From Paraburkholderia elongata (GTDB lineage Bacteria > Pseudomonadota > Gammaproteobacteria > Burkholderiales > Burkholderiaceae), in the NCBI RefSeq assembly GCF_013177735.1, contig NZ_WOEZ01000043.1, positions 62,001 through 126,000 on the forward strand: a DNA stretch of 64,000 bases, read 5' to 3'. Both the position numbers and the translations under genes were made by a program. Under the pieces are notes generated by a model, which saw only the letters and a program-made list of their open reading frames with translations, was not told the origin of the DNA and ran no database searches. Shown here in pieces: positions 19,131-27,589 of this stretch. Every line of letters starts with the position of its first letter. Positions within the stretch are counted from its first letter, which is position 1.

Positions 19131-20918
19131 ATGAGCTCTGATTCGAACGATGGCAAAAATGGCCCGCCGCCTCATCGCAAGCCATCAGCTGATGGCAAGG
19201 ATACTCCCATGACATTGAAAGGCGGTGTATCACCGGGAGGTCGTGTCGCGCCCGAAGACTACAAAACCGTCGAGGCGGCGCAGCGCACCCAGATTGAGCG
19301 TCGTCGGTATCAGATGTATCCCCGTTTGACCGAAACGCGGGTAGCCAAGGCGGCTCGCTTCGGGACGATGGAACACTGGAAAGCAGGCGACGTCATGTTT
19401 CGCGCCGGAGAGCAGAGCGAAGGCATGAGGGTCTTGACTCGTGGAACCGTACATTTGATCGTACGAAACGGGCTTGGGCAGTCTCACCTTTTTCAGGAGG
19501 TCGGTGGGGGGCACTTTCTCGGAGAGACGGCAACCCTGAGTGGCAAACCATACCTCGTTGATGCGATTGCCATGACTGACGTCGACGCGTTCCTCATCGC
19601 ACCTGAGCGACTCCGGTCGCTTATGATTGCGGAAGCTCAGCTTGGCTCAGAGATCATGCGCGCGTTCATTCTTCGACGCGTCGGATTGATTCAGGATGGT
19701 AGTGGTCCGATTCTGATCGGATCTTCGGCCGACCCGAGACTCATCGTCCTTGCAGATATGCTACGGCGCACTAATCATCCGCATCGGATCCTTGATCCGA
19801 CCACGGACGACGAGGCTCGTGATTTCCTTTCAAAAACACAGTGCGTAGAAGGGCAGATGCCGCTAGCCGTGCTGGTTGATGGCTCTATCCTGCACAATCC
19901 CGATGAAACACTCCTCGCGTCGAAGCTTGGTCTACTCTGCGGCTTCGATGAATCCGACACGTACGACGTCGTCATTGTCGGCGCTGGTCCATCCGGACTT
20001 GCTGCTGCCGTGTACGCCGCGTCAGAAGGGCTGTCAGTGCTGGTTTTCGATTCAAAGGGGTTCGGCGGACAGGCCGGCGCAAGCGCCAGGATCGAAAATT
20101 ATTTCGGATTTCCAACCGGCATCTCCGGTCACGTTCTCGTTAGTCGCGCATTTGAGCAGGCAGTTAAATTCGGTGCGGAAATAGTCATACCTACTGAAGT
20201 TGCAAAACTACACTGCACCGAATCGCCCTTGAAGGTCGAACTCCGGGATGGTCGGTGTGCCCGCGCGAAGACGGTCGTTATAGCATCTGGCGCTGCCTAT
20301 CGTCGCCCTCAGATCAGGGGCCTCGATGAGCCTGAGATTCGTGGCGTCTACTATTGGGCGTCGTCGATCGAGGGTCGTCTGTGTCAAGGCTCGGAAATCG
20401 TGCTTGTGGGAGGGGGAAATTCTGCCGGACAGGCAATCGTCTTCCTGGCGAGCTATGCAGCGCACGTACATGTACTGATTCGACGCGCGAGCTTGCGCGA
20501 AACAATGTCGAGATATCTGATCGATCGCGTGAGCTCGTTCGCCAACGTTACAATTCATAGCAATTCTGTCATCGAGTCTCTCGAGTCTGACGAAGACAGC
20601 CTGACGGAGGTTCATTTCTGTTCGGCTGGGAGTCGCACACGAATCCCGACTCGCCATCTTTTCCTTTTTACCGGCGCTGACCCTGCCACTGGCTGGTTGC
20701 GTGGATGTGGAGTCGAGGTTGATGATAAAGGTTTCGTTATAACCGGCCGAGCTGGTTCGACGGAGTCGGCGGCTGCCCACTTTGGCTTCCAGACGAGTGT
20801 TCCAGGCGTTTTCGCAATCGGCGACGTGCGCTCGGGGTCGATTAAACGCGTCGCGTCCGCCGTCGGGGAGGGTGCTGCCGTAGTGTCCGAAATACATGCG
20901 CTATTGACGGCCGAATAG
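19131..20918 (+). CDS. Cyclic-nucleotide-binding domain fused to a thioredoxin-reductase-like flavoprotein
   Basis: About 595 residues. Residues of about 75-185 form a CRP-type cNMP-binding domain (HWKAGDVMFRAGEQSEGMRVL, then GGHFLGETATLSG). A linker follows, then a low-molecular-weight thioredoxin-reductase fold with FAD motif GAGPSG near residue 283, GGQAGASARIENYFGFPTGISG, and an NADPH motif GGGNSAGQA near 428, ending with GDVRSGSIKRVASAVGEG. The redox-active CxxC expected before the NADPH motif is missing: that stretch reads GVYYWASSIEG. So it cannot reduce thioredoxin in the usual way and may act on another acceptor under control of the sensor domain. ATG 19131 is the first after the transposon remnant; ATG 19209 is an alternative. 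Confidence 0.88.
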   Translation: MSSDSNDGKNGPPPHRKPSADGKDTPMTLKGGVSPGGRVAPEDYKTVEAAQRTQIERRRYQMYPRLTETRVAKAARFGTMEHWKAGDVMFRAGEQSEGMRVLTRGTVHLIVRNGLGQSHLFQEVGGGHFLGETATLSGKPYLVDAIAMTDVDAFLIAPERLRSLMIAEAQLGSEIMRAFILRRVGLIQDGSGPILIGSSADPRLIVLADMLRRTNHPHRILDPTTDDEARDFLSKTQCVEGQMPLAVLVDGSILHNPDETLLASKLGLLCGFDESDTYDVVIVGAGPSGLAAAVYAASEGLSVLVFDSKGFGGQAGASARIENYFGFPTGISGHVLVSRAFEQAVKFGAEIVIPTEVAKLHCTESPLKVELRDGRCARAKTVVIASGAAYRRPQIRGLDEPEIRGVYYWASSIEGRLCQGSEIVLVGGGNSAGQAIVFLASYAAHVHVLIRRASLRETMSRYLIDRVSSFANVTIHSNSVIESLESDEDSLTEVHFCSAGSRTRIPTRHLFLFTGADPATGWLRGCGVEVDDKGFVITGRAGSTESAAAHFGFQTSVPGVFAIGDVRSGSIKRVASAVGEGAAVVSEIHALLTAE

Positions 20919-21362
20919 CAATCGCAACCAATAGGTCAAAAATCTATTGCAGACGTTTTGGATCAACTTTCGCCGCGCGATCAGAATCGATTGATCGTCA
21001 TATTTTCATGCCGATGCGCCTGGCAGCCGTTTTTGCGTGTGTTTCGCCTCCGTGCAGAAGAGCTGCGTGATTGAAATACAGTCATGTCGGACAGGATGCG
21101 TCTGAGGATCTCTCGAGGCGACGTTCGAGGTTGAACACCTTTCGGACGGCAAATGTATCTTTGACGGTCCGATGATGCGCGGAATGCACGTTGATGTCGG
21201 TCCAATTGCTTACCTCCGGATCGATGACGTGAGGGTCGCGGTGAGTTCCGTTAGGGCACCGATGAACTGCCGCAACCTTTTCAGAATGGCTGGCATCCAG
21301 CCTGAGAAAATGAGGATTTTGGAGATCCAGACGAACGATTAGCCAACTTGTGGGGCGATTAA
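20919..21362. other. Intergenic region, nothing recognised
   Basis: 444 bases between the CNB/TrxR-like gene and the PLP enzyme. Short frames on the minus strand have no recognisable domain. The 3' end must hold the promoter of the gene at 21363. Confidence 0.4.
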
Positions 21363-22376
21363 ATGACATTACGAGTATCGGACCTTTCCCGGTTTTCCAA
21401 AGCGCAATTGCGCGACGGACCTTCACCGATTCTGGCGCTGCCCAGGTTGAGCCGGCACTTGGGCGGTGCCGAAATCTACGTCAAACGGGAAGACGTCGAT
21501 GGCCTGGGGGGCGGGGGCAACAAGCTGCGCAAACTCGAGTTTCTGATCGGTGAGGCGCAGGCCGCTGGCGCCGACACGATCATCACGGTCGGCGGCCGAC
21601 AATCAAATCATGCCCGGTTGACGGCAGCAGCGGCTGCGCGCTTTGGAATGAAATGTGAACTGGTGCTCTCAAGGTTGGTTCCGATCGAAGACGGCGATTA
21701 CGTCGAAAATGGCAATGTGATGCTAAACCGCCTCTTTGGCGCGCTCATTCATGACATTCCAGGGAACGTTAGCGCACTGCAGGTTGCGGAAGAGCGCGCC
21801 GCAATATTGCGCAGCGAGGGACGAAAAGTCTATGTGTGTCCTCTGGGTGGATCGAGCCCGGTCGGCTGTTTGGGCTATGTTTCCTGTGCACTTGAGATTC
21901 TCGAGCAGTCCAGGGAATTCGGCATTGCCTTCGACCATATTGTTGTTGCAAATGGCAGCGGCGGCATGCAGGCGGGGCTTGTAGCCGGTGCAATCGCTGC
22001 TGGTGTGTCGCCAACGAAAGTGGTGGGCTATACGGTTCTTGCGCCGCTCGAAAAAGCCTATGCCACCACCTACGAAAAAGTGCAGCAGACGCTTGACCTG
22101 ATCGATTCCGGTCTCACGGTTTCCGGCGACGATGTAGTTCTCCACGGTGACCAGCTCGGGAGCGGCTACGGGCTACCTACCAGTTCAATGCGCCGGGCAG
22201 TTACGCTTCTGGCCAGCCAGGAAGGTCTTCTACTGGACCCGGTATATAGCGGCAAAGCGTTCGCGGGTCTGATCCAGAACGTTGAGAATGGAAAGTTCGG
22301 TGCGGGACAAAAAGTTCTGTTTCTCATGAGTGGCGGCACCCCTTCGTTGTTTGCCTATCGCACTACGTTTCAGTGA
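21363..22376 (+). CDS. D-cysteine desulfhydrase / ACC-deaminase-like PLP enzyme
   Basis: A 337-residue fold-type II PLP enzyme. The PLP lysine is in GGGNKLRKLEF near residue 57, the substrate loop is TVGGRQSNHARLTAAAAA, and the phosphate-binding Gly-rich loop is VANGSGGMQAG. Length and motifs fit the family of D-cysteine desulfhydrase (DcyD), L-cysteate sulfo-lyase (CuyA) and ACC deaminase, which release ammonia from small amino acids. I cannot separate these without modelling the active site. It converges with the MFS gene at 22688. Confidence 0.88.
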   Translation: MTLRVSDLSRFSKAQLRDGPSPILALPRLSRHLGGAEIYVKREDVDGLGGGGNKLRKLEFLIGEAQAAGADTIITVGGRQSNHARLTAAAAARFGMKCELVLSRLVPIEDGDYVENGNVMLNRLFGALIHDIPGNVSALQVAEERAAILRSEGRKVYVCPLGGSSPVGCLGYVSCALEILEQSREFGIAFDHIVVANGSGGMQAGLVAGAIAAGVSPTKVVGYTVLAPLEKAYATTYEKVQQTLDLIDSGLTVSGDDVVLHGDQLGSGYGLPTSSMRRAVTLLASQEGLLLDPVYSGKAFAGLIQNVENGKFGAGQKVLFLMSGGTPSLFAYRTTFQ

Positions 22377-22687
22377 CTGTGGATCTATCGGTCCCTGGTC
22401 ATACAGATCGATGTCAGTGGAGCGAAGCTTACGCCGTACCAGGCGCCGATCGGTTGAAACGTCATCGGGATTGAAGCGATCGTCACGGAAGCACGTCCCG
22501 CAAAGAAGCGTGCACAGAAAGCGCCGACACGCACGATTGAACTGGTGCTCTTCGGTAACCTGAATCGCCTTGCCCTTGCAGAAGCAACCGCGCGAACGGG
22601 GTTGCAGCATGTTTGTCGACGACGATTTTCAATCCTATGCCGACCAGTGGGCGTGCCTGGCATCGATCCAGGCCCCGGCCGCTCCAC
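22377..22687. other. Intergenic region between convergent genes
   Basis: 311 bases. No gene or terminator hairpin with a T run was found. Confidence 0.35.
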
Positions 22688-24031
22688 TTATCGACCGGTC
22701 GGAATTTCCGGCGCCACCTCTGACCGCGTGGCGCGCTTCGTCTGTTTATTTCCCTTTGCAGCCCATGCGGTGTTGCGCGTGATTAGAACCAGTATGCAGA
22801 TTGCGATGGCGCCGAAGCCAGCAACGAGTTGCATTCCACCTGCAAAGGAGCCGGTCGCATCCTTGATTGCGCCGATGGCGTATGAGTCGACGAATCCCGA
22901 CACGCTACCTACCGAATTTACAACCGCAATACCCGCTGCCACCGCACTGAGGGGAAAGAGGGCCGCCGGTAATGTCCAGAAAATCGGCAGTGCGGAAAAC
23001 ACCCCGAAGGCGGCAACACAGAGCAGCACCAGGCGAAGCACGGGCAAATCCGTGACCGTGGAGCCAGCCAGTCCTGCTACGGCCAGTACCAACGGCATGA
23101 CCAGGTGAAAGCGACGCTCGCCCAATCGGTCCGATCTGCGCCCCCACCAGGTCATGCCGATGCCGGCTACAAAAAACGGAATCGCGGCCACGAACCCTGT
23201 TTGGACGATCGATAAGCCGAACTGGTGGACGATCTGCGGTAAAAAGAAGCTCAACTCGTAGTTGAGGCCGACCACACCGAAATAGACAACGCCTAAGGCC
23301 AGCACCAGTGGGTTTCGCATGGTACTCAACACGCCAACATGACCCGAGGAAACGCCTGCGGTATCGGTAACCAGACTGCGACTCAACGCATCGCGCTCCG
23401 CATCGGTCAACCACGTGGCTTGCTCAGGACGATCACAAAGTATGCGGAGGACGAAAGGCGTGAGCGCAAGGGCCGGTAGTGTCTCGATGAGAAACATCCA
23501 TTGCCACCCGTGCAAGCCCCCAAGACCGTCCAGTTGCATCAGCAGTCCGGACAACGGGGCACCGATCACACTGGCGACTGGCATTGCCACCAGGAAGCCG
23601 GCAATCATGCGGCCGCGCGCTTCGGCCGGCACCCAAAGAGACAGATAATAAAAGACCCCAGGAGCGAAACCTGCCTCGGCGGCGCCCAGAATCAAACGCG
23701 CCAGATAGAGAGATTTCTCTCCTTGCACGAATATCATGGCGCCTGACGCAAGGCCCCATCCTAGCATGAGCAAGGCGAACCAACGCCGCGCGCCGACACG
23801 TTCCAGCATGACGTTGGCGGGTACTTCGAGAATCACGTATGTCACGAAGAAAATACCCGCGCCAATCCCAAAGGCCGTTGATGACAGACCAAGGTCCCGG
23901 CTCATCGTGAGTGCAGCGAAACCTACATTGACACGATCGAGCCATGCTATGACGAAGCACGCAAAAAGCAATGGAATGTAGCGGCGATTGATCTTTCGCA
24001 ACGCCGACGCTAAGGGGTTCTCGTCATGCAT
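22688..24031 (-). CDS. MFS transporter, anion:cation symporter (ACS) type
   Basis: A 447-residue, 12-helix carrier. The first helix FACFVIAWLDRVNVGFAALTM and the motif RLILGAAEAGFAPGVFYYLSLWVPAEARGR (in pieces at residues 100-130) are typical of the ACS branch that includes 4-hydroxyphenylacetate, phthalate and D-galactonate/tartrate permeases, importing organic anions with protons. ATG 24031, with GGAG 8 bases ahead, gives the canonical MHDENPLA start; the frame is open further but without similarity. It shares strand with the enolase-superfamily gene at 24437, so both probably belong to the GntR-controlled catabolic cluster. Confidence 0.88.
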   Translation of the reverse strand: MHDENPLASALRKINRRYIPLLFACFVIAWLDRVNVGFAALTMSRDLGLSSTAFGIGAGIFFVTYVILEVPANVMLERVGARRWFALLMLGWGLASGAMIFVQGEKSLYLARLILGAAEAGFAPGVFYYLSLWVPAEARGRMIAGFLVAMPVASVIGAPLSGLLMQLDGLGGLHGWQWMFLIETLPALALTPFVLRILCDRPEQATWLTDAERDALSRSLVTDTAGVSSGHVGVLSTMRNPLVLALGVVYFGVVGLNYELSFFLPQIVHQFGLSIVQTGFVAAIPFFVAGIGMTWWGRRSDRLGERRFHLVMPLVLAVAGLAGSTVTDLPVLRLVLLCVAAFGVFSALPIFWTLPAALFPLSAVAAGIAVVNSVGSVSGFVDSYAIGAIKDATGSFAGGMQLVAGFGAIAICILVLITRNTAWAAKGNKQTKRATRSEVAPEIPTGR

Positions 24032-24192
24032 AGTTATCTCCGGTAATTCATTTTCAATTTCGATGCCGCGCTGGTTGTTTTTCCGGCACGGCATGTCAGG
24101 ATGCGCAAGTACAGTCAGATCGATGTAGCGAGGCACCGCCCGCGCCACCTCATCGGCGAATCGAGCGGATTGAGGCGTCCATGATCAAATTA

Positions 24193-24263
24193 GTGATTCA
24201 ATTTGTTTTTTTAAGGATTACAGACTAATTGTCTGAAAAAAACAGAAAAAATCATTGAATCAC
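24193..24263. repeat. Imperfect 71-bp inverted repeat upstream of the MFS gene
   Basis: Outer arms GTGATTCAAT (24193-24202) and ATTGAATCAC (24254-24263) are perfect; inner T-rich and A-rich tracts partly pair; the centre has CAGAC/GTCTG (24221-24235). It is AT-rich amid GC-rich DNA, 160 bases upstream of the MFS start. It may be an operator region or a terminator for the upstream enolase gene. A second GC-rich hairpin lies at 24323-24347. Confidence 0.5.
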
Positions 24264-24322
24264 GAGCGTCACTCAAGAATCCGCTCAACTACAGCGCGCG
24301 CTGCCACAGCTAGCCGTACATT

Positions 24323-24347
24323 CCGGGGCCGGAATTCTCCGGCCCGG
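24323..24347 (-). terminator. GC-rich hairpin after the enolase-superfamily gene
   Basis: CCGGGGCCGGA (24323-24333) pairs with TCCGGCCCGG (24338-24347) apart from one bulged G, with a 4-nt loop. It lies 90 bases past the minus-strand stop at 24437. There is no immediate T run, so termination is uncertain. Confidence 0.4.
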
Positions 24348-24436
24348 CCGGGCAATTATCAAGCTGCGCTAAAAGACAACGTGTTTCAGGGTTGGGAAAA
24401 ACCCGACTGCAGGCAGCCGGGAGACCAGCGCATCCT

Positions 24437-25552
24437 TCAGTCCGCGCGACAGCGCTCGATGCCTTCCTTCGACCACTGAAGTCCCAGACCGGGCTTGTTC
24501 GGCGGCGTGAGGTATCCGTTCGAAATCTGCAACGGCTCTTCGAGGATCGAATCGGCCCAGCTCGTGTATTCGAGCCAGTGGACGGTGGGTGTTGCGGCAA
24601 GCAAATGCACGCTGATTTCGGGGAATAGATGCGAAGACACAGGCACACCGCGCGCGGCTGCAATGGCGGCGCCACGTAGCCATCCGCTCACTCCACCGAT
24701 GCGCGCCACGTCCAGCATGAGGTAGTCGGCGGCCTTCGCCGCCACGGCGTCGTATACGGCCTCAGGGCCATCGAGGTTTTCGCCGAGCTGGATCGGGGTA
24801 GTCAATTCGCTCGCGATCGCCGCGTAGCCTTGCAGATCGTTGTGGCGAATCTGCTCTTCCAGCCAATAGATGTTCATATCCCGCAGGTCGAGCCCGCGCC
24901 GGATCGCGTCGGGTACCGTCAGCGCCTGGTTATAGTCCACCATCAGTTCGACGGACTCGCCAATCGCCGCGCGCACGGCCTTCGTTACATCAAGATCGGT
25001 AGCAGGATTGGGGTGGCCAAGCCGCAGCTTCACCGCATCGAAGCCTGGTTCGAGCAACTTGACGGCCTCGTCCGCGGCCTCCTTCGCCGACATCATTCCC
25101 AGCCCGTCGCTGTTATAGGCACGAATTGGTTCGAGGCTTCCGCCCAAAAACGTGGCGAGCGGCATGTTGGCCGCCACCGCCAGGGCATCCCACGACGCAA
25201 TGTCGATAGCGGCGAGCGCCATCCGCACTACGCCCGTCACGCCAAGCAGAGCGTAGCGCCGTCCAAGCAGTTCGCCAAGCCCGGCGGGCGCCACCGGCAT
25301 GCCGTCGATCAGCCCCGCGGCTTCCTTCATGACTTCCGCGATGGCCCTGGCTCCGCTTTCCCGGTAACAGAAGAGATAGCTACGGCCCACCACCCCTTCC
25401 TTGGTCTCAAGGTCCACTAACAACAACGGTGCGGCTGTCATTCTGGCGGCACTGGTGCCCAACGGAAAGCGCATGGGCACCATCACATAGCGGGTGCGGA
25501 TGGCTGAGATATGCAAAACAGGCTGAACGCCAGACGAGGAACCAGCAGTCAC
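24437..25552 (-). CDS. Mandelate racemase/muconate lactonizing enzyme family protein (enolase superfamily)
   Basis: A 371-residue enolase-superfamily enzyme. Metal ligands are visible in VDYNQAL (Asp), WLEEQIRH (Glu) and LGENLDG (Glu). The C-terminal part (SSHLFPEISVHLLAATPTVHW) contains the His and Glu of the mandelate racemase active site. The KxK base motif reads VKLRLGH, that is Lys-x-Arg, so the second catalytic Lys is changed. It probably dehydrates or racemises an alpha-hydroxy or sugar acid. The start is GTG 25552 with GGAG 6 bases ahead. It diverges from the GntR gene across an operator region. Confidence 0.88.
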   Translation of the reverse strand: MTAGSSSGVQPVLHISAIRTRYVMVPMRFPLGTSAARMTAAPLLLVDLETKEGVVGRSYLFCYRESGARAIAEVMKEAAGLIDGMPVAPAGLGELLGRRYALLGVTGVVRMALAAIDIASWDALAVAANMPLATFLGGSLEPIRAYNSDGLGMMSAKEAADEAVKLLEPGFDAVKLRLGHPNPATDLDVTKAVRAAIGESVELMVDYNQALTVPDAIRRGLDLRDMNIYWLEEQIRHNDLQGYAAIASELTTPIQLGENLDGPEAVYDAVAAKAADYLMLDVARIGGVSGWLRGAAIAAARGVPVSSHLFPEISVHLLAATPTVHWLEYTSWADSILEEPLQISNGYLTPPNKPGLGLQWSKEGIERCRAD

Positions 25553-25601
25553 GTCATTTCTCCATGTAGGTCACGGTGGTAGAGTTATAAACCATATTGG
25601 A

Positions 25602-25658
25602 CCAAATGGTAACCAAAATTTAACCAATTCGGGCTATCCCTATAATTGGGTACCCAAT
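25602..25658. promoter_or_regulatory. GntR/FadR operator region between divergent genes
   Basis: A perfect 14-bp palindrome ATTGGGTACCCAAT (25645-25658) and a related site AATGGTAACCAAAAT (25605-25619) lie between the divergent enolase-superfamily gene and the GntR gene. Both fit the FadR-subfamily pattern with a TGGT/ACCA core. The same motif recurs at 26493-26537, which supports self-regulation plus control of the next gene. Confidence 0.72.
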
Positions 25659-25670
25659 ACAATACCCCCT

Positions 25671-26414
25671 GTGACTGCCCTGATCGACTCGGAGGCGGCC
25701 GTCGATCAATCCACGCTTTGGAGTGCACACAAAGTGAAGAATGATGTAAACGTCGAAATGGTACGCAGTCATCTGCTGGGCACCGGTACCACAGCCGGAG
25801 CGAAACTGCCGACCGAGCGCGTCCTGGCGGAGCAGCTGGGGGTGTCGCGCAACGTGATCCGCAAAGCCTTGTCCGTCATGGAGACCGAGGGTCGCGTCAT
25901 GCGCAAGGTCGGCAGTGGCACTTATCTCGTCAAGCAGACCGCCGGAGGGGCTGCCGAACGGGCAGGCCCGGCGCGCGCGCAAGCGGAAGCGCTCGACGTC
26001 AGTCCGAAGCAGATCGTCGAGGCCCGCTTCGCGTTCGAGCCCAATCTCGCGAGCCTCGCGGCCATGAATTGCACGACGCTCGATCTGGAGCGGCTCGCCG
26101 AGTGTGCGCGGCGCTACCACAATGCGGACAACTTCGACGCGTACGAGGTGGCCGACGAAGGCTTCCACCGCGCGATTGCCATAGCCACGCACAACCCGCT
26201 ATTGATCAGCGCGTACGAAGCTTTCATGACGGCCGATGCGCAGGCAGAGTGGGGCAGTATTCGCCAGCGCTTCCTTACCGCCGAGCGCCGTGTTGCCTCG
26301 CGCAAGGAGCACGACAAAATACTGGCCGCGATACGCAGCCGTGACGCGGCGGCGGCATTCGGTGCCGCGCGCGAGCATTTGCAATACATCACTTCGGCTT
26401 TGCTGCATCCGTGA
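25671..26414 (+). CDS. GntR family regulator, FadR subfamily (FCD domain)
   Basis: A 247-residue regulator. The winged helix-turn-helix spans about residues 28-88 (LPTERVLAEQLGVSRNVIRKAL and VGSGTYLV). The FCD effector domain follows (VEARFAFEPNLASLAAMN; DEGFHRAIAIATHNPLL), with Asp and His residues placed to bind a metal as in FadR-type sensors of organic acids. The start is GTG 25671; the DNA-binding domain needs no more upstream sequence and an ATG at 25759 would cut it. It is flanked by the palindromic sites expected for it, between the two enolase-superfamily genes it probably controls. Confidence 0.92.
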   Translation: MTALIDSEAAVDQSTLWSAHKVKNDVNVEMVRSHLLGTGTTAGAKLPTERVLAEQLGVSRNVIRKALSVMETEGRVMRKVGSGTYLVKQTAGGAAERAGPARAQAEALDVSPKQIVEARFAFEPNLASLAAMNCTTLDLERLAECARRYHNADNFDAYEVADEGFHRAIAIATHNPLLISAYEAFMTADAQAEWGSIRQRFLTAERRVASRKEHDKILAAIRSRDAAAAFGAAREHLQYITSALLHP

Positions 26415-26480
26415 TCGGTCGCGACCCGGCGGCTGCCCGTGCGCCTCGCCCTCTGTTCCGCTCCACGCGTGATTTTTTGT

Positions 26481-26537
26481 TTGACACTCCAAATTGGTTC
26501 GGGGAGAATGAACCAATTGATTAATTGGTTACCCAAT
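26481..26537 (+). promoter_or_regulatory. Promoter and GntR operators of the ketopantoate-reductase-like gene
   Basis: A -35 TTGACA (26481-26486) is followed after 17 bases by a weak -10 GAGAAT (26504-26509). A perfect inverted repeat ATTGGTTC (26493-26500) / GAACCAAT (26510-26517) spans the -10 region, and ATTGGTTACCCAAT (26524-26537) follows, matching the site at 25645. Binding there would block polymerase. Confidence 0.68.
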
Positions 26538-26551
26538 TTGGAGAGGACGAG

Positions 26552-27478
26552 ATGAAAATTGCAGTGATTGGCTCAGGTGGCGTGGGTGGGTTTTATGGGC
26601 TGAAGCTGGTGCAAGCCGGCCACGACGTGACGTTCGTGGCGCGCGGCGCGCACCTGAGGGCCATGCAGGAAACAGGTCTCCACATTGAAAACGACCTCGG
26701 CAATAACGTCTCGGCGAAAGTGAAGGCGACCGATGACATCCTGTCGTTGGATCGCCCCGACCTGATCATCGTCGCCGTCAAAATGTGGGACCTGGAGGAT
26801 ATTGCGCGCGACCTGAGGAAGATCGCCGGCCCGAACACCGCGGTGCTCTCTTTGCAGAACGGCGTGATCAAGGACTACGTCTTGAGGCGCGAGTTTGGCA
26901 AGGAAAACGTGATCGGCGGCGTGGGCTATGTGGCGACATCAATTGGTCGCCCTGGCGTGATCAAGCAAGTTGGCGCCCTGCAACGTATCAAGCTCGGTGA
27001 ATACGACGGCCAGAAGCGTGCGCGCACGGAGGAACTGGTGCGCAGCTTCGCCGACGCCGGCGTCGAGGCGACGCTGTCCGACAATATCGCGCGAGTGCTC
27101 TGGGAGAAATACGTCTTCCTGGTCGGACTGTCTTCCATGACCTGCCTCACTCACCTGACAATCGGGCCGATTCGCGAAAGTGAGGGCAGCCGGGGTGTGC
27201 TTCGCTCCGTTATCGCGGAGGGTGTGCTGGTGGGGCGCGCACATGGTGTTTCGTTGCCAGAAGACTATGCCGGCCAATGCATGGAACTGGTCGACAACCT
27301 TCCCTACACGATGACGTCTTCGATGTTCCACGACATGGAAAAGGGCAACCGCCTTGAACTGCCTTGGCTCGGTGGTGGCGTGGTGTCGCTGGCCCGGGAA
27401 GTGGATGTCCCCGTGCCCGTCAACACCTTGATCACCAATGCGCTGTCGCCGTACGTCAATGGTCATGCAAAGGCCTGA
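26552..27478 (+). CDS. 2-dehydropantoate 2-reductase family protein (ApbA/PanE-like)
   Basis: A 308-residue NAD(P)-dependent reductase. The N-terminal motif GSGGVGGFYGLKLVQAGHDV is the Rossmann phosphate loop of the ApbA/PanE family; the family signature NGV is in LSLQNGVIKDY, and the catalytic Lys is in LWEKYVFLVGLSSMT. The C-terminal helical domain has TSSMFHDMEKGNRLELPWLGG. In catabolic clusters such proteins reduce other 2-oxo acids rather than ketopantoate. ATG 26552 is preceded by GGAGAGGA; translation from TTG 26525 would start inside an operator and is unlikely. It is the first gene of the plus-strand half of the GntR regulon. Confidence 0.9.
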   Translation: MKIAVIGSGGVGGFYGLKLVQAGHDVTFVARGAHLRAMQETGLHIENDLGNNVSAKVKATDDILSLDRPDLIIVAVKMWDLEDIARDLRKIAGPNTAVLSLQNGVIKDYVLRREFGKENVIGGVGYVATSIGRPGVIKQVGALQRIKLGEYDGQKRARTEELVRSFADAGVEATLSDNIARVLWEKYVFLVGLSSMTCLTHLTIGPIRESEGSRGVLRSVIAEGVLVGRAHGVSLPEDYAGQCMELVDNLPYTMTSSMFHDMEKGNRLELPWLGGGVVSLAREVDVPVPVNTLITNALSPYVNGHAKA

Positions 27479-27589
27479 CCCAGGCGGGACGAGCAAGGCA
27501 AGGCCGTAGTAATACACCAGCTTGAGCGGCGCCCCCGCCTCGCCATGGTGCGGGCGGCCGCCGGTCGATAACATGAGGACACGAACATC

